DNA of 64,000 bases, from positions 154,631 to 218,630 of the forward strand of contig FN648069.1 of the NCBI GenBank assembly GCA_000310025.1, in the 5' to 3' direction. This stretch comes from Ectocarpus siliculosus. Taxonomy: Eukaryota; Sar; Phaeophyceae; Ectocarpales; Ectocarpaceae. The position numbers and the translations under genes are program-made. Below are positions 58,191-64,000 of the stretch, piece by piece. The notes beneath the pieces were generated by a model, which worked only from the letters and a program-made list of their open reading frames with translations, did no database searches and had not been told where the DNA came from. Each line of letters starts with the position of its first letter. Within the stretch, counting starts at the first letter, position 1.

Positions 58191-58496
58191 TCAACGCCAG
58201 GGACCACAACACCGTCGTCCTCGCCGCTCTGCCCCACGGCTCCAGCGGAGCCTGCCGCTGCGAGAAAAGCAGCTTTTGCTACGTCCAGCACACCGCCAGC
58301 AGCTGCTGTGTGGCTGGCAATGGGTACGTTTTCCTCCGTGCCCGTAGTTGGCCGTTGAAGTACAACCCGAATGAGCACACACCTGCAGAACCAGATTGAT
58401 CATGTCATCCTCTGCGTGGCGAAAACAAAACCGTTTTTTGTTTTCAAGTCTAAACCCAAACGAGGGACGCTTCTCACATCCAATGTGCTCGCACAT
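58191..58496 (-). CDS. Small EsV-1-7 repeat protein, possibly frameshifted
   Basis: From ATG at 58496 the frame gives a textbook EsV-1-7 unit: CEHIGC, 16 residues (EKRPSFGFRLENKKRF), CFRH, then exactly 12 residues, then CAHSGC, 14 residues and CQPH. Spacing C-x4-C-x16-C-x2-H-x12 is exact in the first unit. After the second unit this frame becomes Arg/Ser/Gly-rich. A neighbouring frame instead gives a smoother Ala/Gly/Val/Asp-rich continuation (DVAKAAFLAAAGSAGAVGQS, VVPGVDMSGDLPAVEQSGW) to about 58130. A one-base shift near 58310 could join the two. Family function is presumed metal-dependent, probably regulatory. It lies about 16 kb from the other EsV-1-7 copies and is not obviously a recent duplicate of them. 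Confidence 0.6.
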   Translation of the reverse strand: MCEHIGCEKRPSFGFRLENKKRFCFRHAEDDMINLVLQVCAHSGCTSTANYGHGGKRTHCQPHSSCWRCAGRSKSCFSRSGRLRWSRGAERRGRRCCGPWR

Positions 58497-58604
58497 TTGG
58501 ATTTTACACTGGTCATGCCTTCCGTCTTATGTTCCTGACACACCACCACTGTTGACTTCCCGGTTGGGTCTGCAGGAACCGAGGGGCAGGACAGGGTACG
58601 ATGG
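58497..58604. other. 5' flank of the small EsV-1-7 gene
   Basis: Short upstream region on the minus strand, with in-frame stops before the ATG. No promoter motif assigned. Confidence 0.4.
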
Positions 58605-59010
58605 GAAAAATGCGGCGCACTTAGACTACGTCCACAGAATACTGCTGCAGATGTTCAAGTGCTGCGCCGCGAAGAACAAACAAGGGCGTTGGAGGGAAGG
58701 GGTTGTGCTATCTTTGTGACGCTCACCCTGTGTCTCTTGCCTTCCCCGCTACACACAGCAGGAGCAGCATCAGCGGAACAACAGCTGCTCCTTTGATCCG
58801 TCTTACACATGTAACTGTCCACACAGCGCTGTTAGACTACGCGAAGATGCTCAACTGTTGCGCCGCATAAGACAATCCCGGGAGCTGAGAGGCAGGGGGC
58901 GTGCTACCATGCTACCTTATGTGGCGCTCTTCCTGTGTCTCTTGCCTTCTTCGCTACACACAACAGCTGCATGGAAGCAGCAGCATCAGCGAAAGAGCAC
59001 TGCTGCGCTT
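58605..59010 (+). repeat. Two-copy direct duplication, about 210 bp unit
   Basis: Copies start near 58622 and 58831. Each begins with a TTAGACTACG context. Shared blocks are GTGTCTCTTGCCTTC-CCGCTACACAC, AGCAGCATCAGCG-AA, a TG(C/T)TGCGCCGC segment and CTTTGATCCG-TTT or a variant. The copies differ by many substitutions and small indels, so the duplication is old. Confidence 0.65.
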
Positions 59011-59099
59011 GATCCGCGTTTTCCTTTGTACTTGTCCACAACGAGTCTGCAACGCGACCTAGCACACCCGTGGCCATTGTGCCCTTGCACAGGGTCCCG

Positions 59100-59935
59100 T
59101 CCCAGAACACCCTGTGGCCCGTAAGCATGTGGCCAGTTTAATAAGGTCCATGCACTGGTACCCTGTACATGATCATAGGTCCCTACCCTGTACATGATTA
59201 AGGGTAGAAACCTGGCCAAGGTTCTTACCCTCGACCTTGCACATGTGGTTGTGATCACTCGACCCTGTGGGGCTGTAAGAATGTGGCCACCTTAATAAGG
59301 TCGATGCAGTCGAACCCTGTCCATGATCACGGGGCGTACCCTGTGTATGGTTATGGGTAGAACGTTGTCCAAGGTTCTTACCCTCGACCCTGTGGGGCTG
59401 TAAGAATGTGGCCACCTTAATAAGGTCGATGCAGTCGAACCCTGTCCATGATCACGGGGCGTACCCTGTGCATGGTTATTATGGGTAGAACGTTGTCCAA
59501 GGTTCTTACCCTCGACCTTGCACATGTTCGTCATCACTCGACCCTGTGGGGCTGTAAGAATGTGGCCACCTTAATAAGGTCGATGCAGTCGAACCCTGTC
59601 CATGTGATCACGGGGCCTACCCTGCACATGGTTATGGGTAGAACGTTGTGCAAGGTTCCTCCCCTCGACCTTGCACATGTTCGTCATCACTCGACCCTGT
59701 GGGGCTGTAAGAATGTGGCCACCTTAATAAGGTCGATGCCGTCGAACCCTGTCCATGATCACGGGTCCTACCCTGCACATGATTATGGGTAGAACCCTGG
59801 CCAAGGTTCCTACCCTCGACCTTGCACATGTTTGTCATCACTCGACCCTGTGGGGCCGTAACAATGTGGTCACCTTAATAAGGTCGATGCTGTCGAACCC
59901 TGTACATTGGTCATGAATAAAACCCTGGACAGCGT
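59100..59935. repeat. Minisatellite, period about 153 bp
   Basis: The anchor GTGGCCACCTTAATAAGGTC occurs at 59129 (degenerate), 59283, 59408, 59562, 59715 and 59866 (GTGGTCACC). Intervals are 154, 125, 154, 153 and 151, so one unit is shortened. Inside each unit are TCGAACCCTGTCCATGATCA, a CCCTGCACATGGTTATGGGT-type segment and CCTCGACCTTGCACATGTTC. Units contain internal inverted CATGT/ACATG pieces. Frames through it are repeat artefacts. Confidence 0.9.
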
Positions 59936-62356
59936 CACGCTGAAGAAGACTTTGGTCGACCCTGAATCATCACAGTCCACCCGTCGCATACATCCCCCAC
60001 GGTACGAAACATACATTTTATGCAGAGCTATACGTTGCAGTATGCGAATCAACCCAGCCATTCCTATGTACGACTACGTACGAACTTAGCACACGCCATT
60101 GGGGCCAGTGGCTGACAATACAAATGCGTGTAGAAAGGTTCAACGGCACAGAAAATAAATTCTCCGCCCTTTTGTCGGGTGCACCCCCGCGGCTCATACC
60201 ACGGAAAAAACACATGGACCTTGCGCGTTAGCCTCGCCACATACCTTGAACCTTCACTATGTAAGGGTGATACACCAAGGCAGAGAGCGTTACCCAAAGC
60301 CCATCTCACAGGCAAATGTGACAAGGTCCGCTCCCCCTCTTCGCCCCAAAAGGACAACACACAACCATCTCGTATTGTATCAGCTGTGAGAGTCCCCCGA
60401 CTTTTCCTCACGTATATCATTATTTGCAGCCCTGAAACTGCATGACCAACTACCAACGCCGAAAGCGCCCGCGTACCACACCCATCAAGCATGCAACTAG
60501 CCGGCAACCCCTTCCCAACAAATTCAACCGTACGTACACAGGTGGCCCAGGTGCACTACGGTATGCACCATTGTACAAAGCCGAAAAAAAAGCACTCTAT
60601 TTTCAGTTAATACAACGTCTCAGGTTGCTGACCCCGGTGGCATAACCTGGCCGGGTCAGGTAAGCACACACAGCATAACCTCGTGGGTTAGAGAAAGCCT
60701 TGGCTCACAACGTCGCCACATTGTGCCCTCTCATCATGCAACGTTGTTCTGCCCCTCGGGACAAACGTTCGCAGCCGAATAACAAGTACCAGGTTTGCGT
60801 TCTTTCGTATTAATTCGTCGGTCGTTAACCCGTTAGCGCGTAGTTGCACATATGCAGGTTCCCGTGCGTCAACACCGTGGTGAGCGCGTGACACCCCGGC
60901 AAAAAACAAACTATACAATAGTAGCCTATTCTGCAGACACAAATAAACGACGCCTCAAACCAAGGTCCCAGCAACCACAATCGTGGCCCGTGCTTCGTTT
61001 AGGGCACGCACGACGCAAAAAAGATTGTACGTGTACCGCGAGATAATTACGGCGGAACGAGGGCGGACAAGATGGCCGCGGCTTCCCGAACAAAGAACCG
61101 TGATGACGTACAAAAAAAATAATATGCATACCTAGCCCCACACAGCCATGAGCGGCTCCACACAAGTTTTTCGACCGGCTCACCACTTCTCGACCTCCCG
61201 CACACACAAGCAATTGCACCAAGGAAGCCAAGAGAAGAACAAAAGTTAATTTTACCAAAGTCGGTACGAGTGAGGAAACAAGCCCCCGTAGAAACTTCTC
61301 CGCATATACTATACGGTCCGGAGATTGACCGACTACCCAAGAAAAAAAATAAAACACAGCAGTTGGCCTTGACAAAACGACCTCAATCGTGCCCCTTCGG
61401 CGACGTGTGAGCACGTCACAGATGCCAGCGAATCGAAAAAAACGGCGGTCGCTAACGCGGGCTTCAAGTCAACGCCCGAGGTTGAAGCTTTCAACAACCG
61501 TGAACAACCTTAAGGCTGCAGCCCCCCCCCCACAGCCGCCCTCCCTGGGCCACTTTTCCCCAACTCACCCAGCCTCCACACAAAATCCCGACCAACCTGT
61601 ACCACCCGAACAATTGGACTTTCCGCAACGCAAACAAGCAACGGCGCAGGCCATCGTCAACACCCATTCCGTCCACACATACGAATTAGTCTGGATATTG
61701 ACCGAAAACACAAAACGCATAGGGCGTATACATGCTCCCCTTCCCCACCCGTCGAAAAAAAGTGCCGCGACGGTAGCGCCAGACCGATGCCAGAGAACCG
61801 AAGAAACACACGCCGGTCGTCTCGCCGGCCTTTTGAAGAAGATGTTCGCCACGCCGTTGTCGTGACTGAAAAACATACAGGCAGTTTAAAACAAGCAAAC
61901 CGGGGACGGTGTCATCGATCGGCCCATTTGGTTTTGAGTAGAAACGACAGGGTTTTACAGACGGTCGGCCGATCACCGTGAACAAAAGTGTCGATTAAGG
62001 GCTTGGCCTTGGGCTACCAAAGAACTCGGGAAGTTCAAACATACTCCAGTGGAAATGTGTTACATTGTAGCATACTAAAGGGTACAGTACTGTCAATAAC
62101 TGGTCGTCAGCCACCCAAAAGCTCCAAAGAAGCTCCAAAGGATTATTCTTGTCTCGCGAAATTGAAGAGTTGGAATACACTGAACTAAAGGTCGTTGCGA
62201 AGCAAATAATCGCCAACGAATGCACATACCCAACCTCCTAGCCTTGAGACACCTCGAGACACCCCACGTATCTTTTTACAGCCACTGTGGAAAAACAAGT
62301 TGAACGAACAGGATGCACTGCACAAGACAACATCGGTTCTCGCCTAGATGAATCTT
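59936..62356. other. A/C-rich intergenic region
   Basis: The plus strand is rich in A and C and poor in T through much of 60150-61900, unlike the rest of the window. A 158-codon plus-strand frame (61389-61865) has Pro/Gln/Arg-rich composition and no domain. Smaller frames at 60442 and 60852 are similar. This could be non-coding transposon sequence or a fast-evolving gene; I do not call one. Confidence 0.35.
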
Positions 62357-63390
62357 CTAGTCCTCCGTCTCAGTGTCGCCGGCACCCGTCCCTTCCTCGT
62401 ACTCCGACTCGATGTCGGCGTTTTCCTGGTCGTTCTGGACGGACCCTTCATCGCTGCTCTCCTTGTCGACGCCGCCAGCGTCACCGCCAGCGTCGTCGCC
62501 ACCCAGAACGCCGTTGGTGTAGTTGTAAGGAAAAAAAATCATCGGCGACTTCCAGCGAACATTCGTTAGCTGCCGGCAGTTCGCCCCGAGCTTCCTGGAC
62601 TAAGTCGAGCATAATGACCTTAAACCTGTGATGCATATGGGTTGGGCGAGGCAACCGAAGAAGAGTCAGCGGTAAGAATGCTGAGCCGAAAAATCTAGTT
62701 GCGGAAGGACAAGTCCGCGGTTGCTGCACCGCTGCACCCTTGGATGAAGGCTCAGGACATACACGACTTAAAAACTACCTCGTGATAACCGTCCGCTACC
62801 ACGAGTGTCAACACGCACTTGCTCACCAAAGACTACGAAAAGTGTACAGAGGCAACAAGGTTCGAGGGAGTCTTACCGCGCGCGGAAGGCCTTGTGGTGC
62901 TTGTCGCCGCCGCCCGGGGGAAGCTTTCCCTTCGTCTTGATCAGCTCCCGGATGGTGCGACGGGTGTTGAAGCCCGGTGGGTCTTCGGTGCCGTCATCCT
63001 CGTCGGACTCGGAGTCATCCCCTCCCTGGGATTGCCGGTAGACGCTAACCGCTGACGCGAGCTGCGCGCCAATCTCGTCCAGAAACTCCTTGGCGAGGGG
63101 GAGAATGACCTGCGACCAGTTTCATCCACGGGGGAGAAGGGTGGGATGGATGACCCAAACGATAACCTCGCCAAACGACCGAACAACCGGGCACAAAGTA
63201 CAGCAAAGCACTGGAGACCTAATAACGACACCACGTCCGTTTTGCTACAGTACAATATGCCTGAAGACAACGTCGGGAAGGAACAGCTTTGATTTCGGGC
63301 GAAGGCTCTGTTCCACGAATAATTTGGCTACAAGTCTGAAGGCGATAGTGAGCAGTGCGGCGATCTCCCCAAAGTGACTTGGATCTGCTT
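62357..63390 (-). CDS. Unrecognised gene, 3' exons with acidic tail
   Basis: Three minus-strand exons: about 63390 to 63272 or 63254, 63109-62877 and 62594-62357. The last two join CG|G in matching phase. The first gives ADPSHFGEIAALLTIAFRLV and VEQSLRPKSKLFLPD. The second gives VILPLAKEFLDEIGAQLASA, an acidic SESDEDDGTED patch, then RRTIRELIKTKGKLPPGGGD. The third gives KLGANCRQLTNVRWKSPMIF and PYNYTNG before a Gly/Asp/Glu-rich tail ending in TETED. Splice sites are strong (GTAAGA donor at 62876). The protein looks intracellular, with hydrophobic helices and acidic linkers. I do not recognise the family. 5' exons lie beyond 63390. Confidence 0.55.
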
Positions 63391-64000
63391 CTATCAAGTC
63401 ACCCGGAGGCCGAGACAACCCGGACTACACATGTCTCGACGAGGCGGAGCAACCGTGTCAAAAAACACACGAGCAATACGAGTCGCAGCAAGCAAATGCC
63501 AGCGAACTAAGGTAGAGAAGGCGAATATTGGAACTCAAACCGGGCCAGGAGCCTGAATATTCGGAGGGACCAAAACAGACCATCGTCACGCCAAACTTCG
63601 GCTCGGAAACGCTCTCAGCACATGCCCAACTCGCCATGTCATAAAAAAGATACTCCGAGCAGCCGAAGACGTCGTGCCAAGGTACTTGCGTCCCGAGAGA
63701 AGGGGTCCCGGAGCCGCCGAGAGCGGTGGCGTAGTGCTTGGCCGGTGAAAGCACCGGAACCAGGGCCATACAGGCTAGCGCGGTCTTCATCTCATCAGGC
63801 TGTAGACGACACACAGGACGGCGGTATGCAGGGGAAGAGGACGCTAGACGCTGTTGACATCGAGTCTTGCGGGATGGAGTGAACACCCCACGTTGCCTCG
63901 AGTGCCAGAAAAGAAAGCGACACGACCGATACGCTGCTATCCTCTGTGCAAACCGGTCCAAAGAGCTGAAATCTAAGTGCCCCAAACATGGCTCGGACAA
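63391..64000 (-). other. Upstream part of the acidic-tail gene; 180-codon open frame
   Basis: A minus-strand frame is open from 64000 to 63458. From an internal Met near 63790 it reads MKTALACMALVPVLS, signal-like, then a Cys/Trp/Ser-containing stretch (VFGCSEYLFYDMASWACAES). It may hold 5' exon sequence of the gene to its left or be chance. Plus-strand frames here show nothing. Confidence 0.25.

Noticed and set aside
57743-58378. 211-codon minus-strand frame
   Set aside because: Most of it is antisense to TC microsatellite and the doubtful plus-strand frame. Only its first about 80 codons might continue the small EsV-1-7 gene after a frameshift, and that is noted with that gene.
59100-59935. 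CRISPR-like regularly spaced repeat
   Set aside because: The whole 153 bp unit repeats, with no unique spacers between short repeats, and the genome is eukaryotic. It is a minisatellite.

Overview
The window is nuclear DNA from a multicellular stramenopile, most likely a brown alga of the Ectocarpus type. Evidence: genes are split by many GT-AG introns of roughly 100 bp to several kb. Introns are packed with trinucleotide and dinucleotide microsatellites. One short-chain dehydrogenase carries a heterokont-style presequence. Three loci encode the EsV-1-7 cysteine/histidine repeat, a family characteristic of brown algae and of the Ectocarpus virus it is named after. There are no bacterial operons, Shine-Dalgarno sites or CRISPR arrays. 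Exon boundaries were worked out by eye from family alignment, splice dinucleotides and phase agreement; they are inferences.

Layout. 1-2536 (+): 3' end of a biotin-synthesis bioF-like gene, with a 543 bp foldback element in its last intron. 6487-17058 (+): fourteen exons of a GH30 glucosylceramidase whose C-terminal beta-sandwich is interrupted by a ricin-type beta-trefoil. 19672-27060 (-): an eight-exon DHRS1-like short-chain dehydrogenase, convergent with GH30. 28532-29412 (+): a two-exon protein with a possible NlpC/P60-like Cys/His core. 31035-36302 (+): a large EsV-1-7 zinc-repeat protein with internally duplicated exon/intron modules, preceded by a tandem array of TCACGTCGTAC motifs. 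36954-40765 (-): a cluster of unfamiliar reading frames, one with a KilA-N/Bro-N-like domain. 40964-42600 (+): a broken second copy of the EsV-1-7 locus.

42785-43005 is a complete MITE. 44707-46442 (-) is a membrane-anchored thioredoxin-fold protein and 46549-50152 (-) a NEK-type protein kinase in nine exons. 51685-52530 is a dense field of short sense and antisense AGCTCGCGAC units. 54659-56219 (+) is a TPR protein of the kinesin-light-chain/NB-TPR style. 57069-58496 holds a doubtful SET-like frame and, on the other strand, a small EsV-1-7 gene. 59100-59935 is a minisatellite of about 153 bp period. 62357-63390 (-) is the 3' part of an unrecognised gene with an acidic tail.

The genes are unrelated housekeeping and lineage-specific loci, not a pathway cluster. 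The most interesting parts are the lectin insertion in GH30, the duplicated and partly decayed EsV-1-7 locus wrapped around a virus-like segment, and several small repeat families with recognisable structure.
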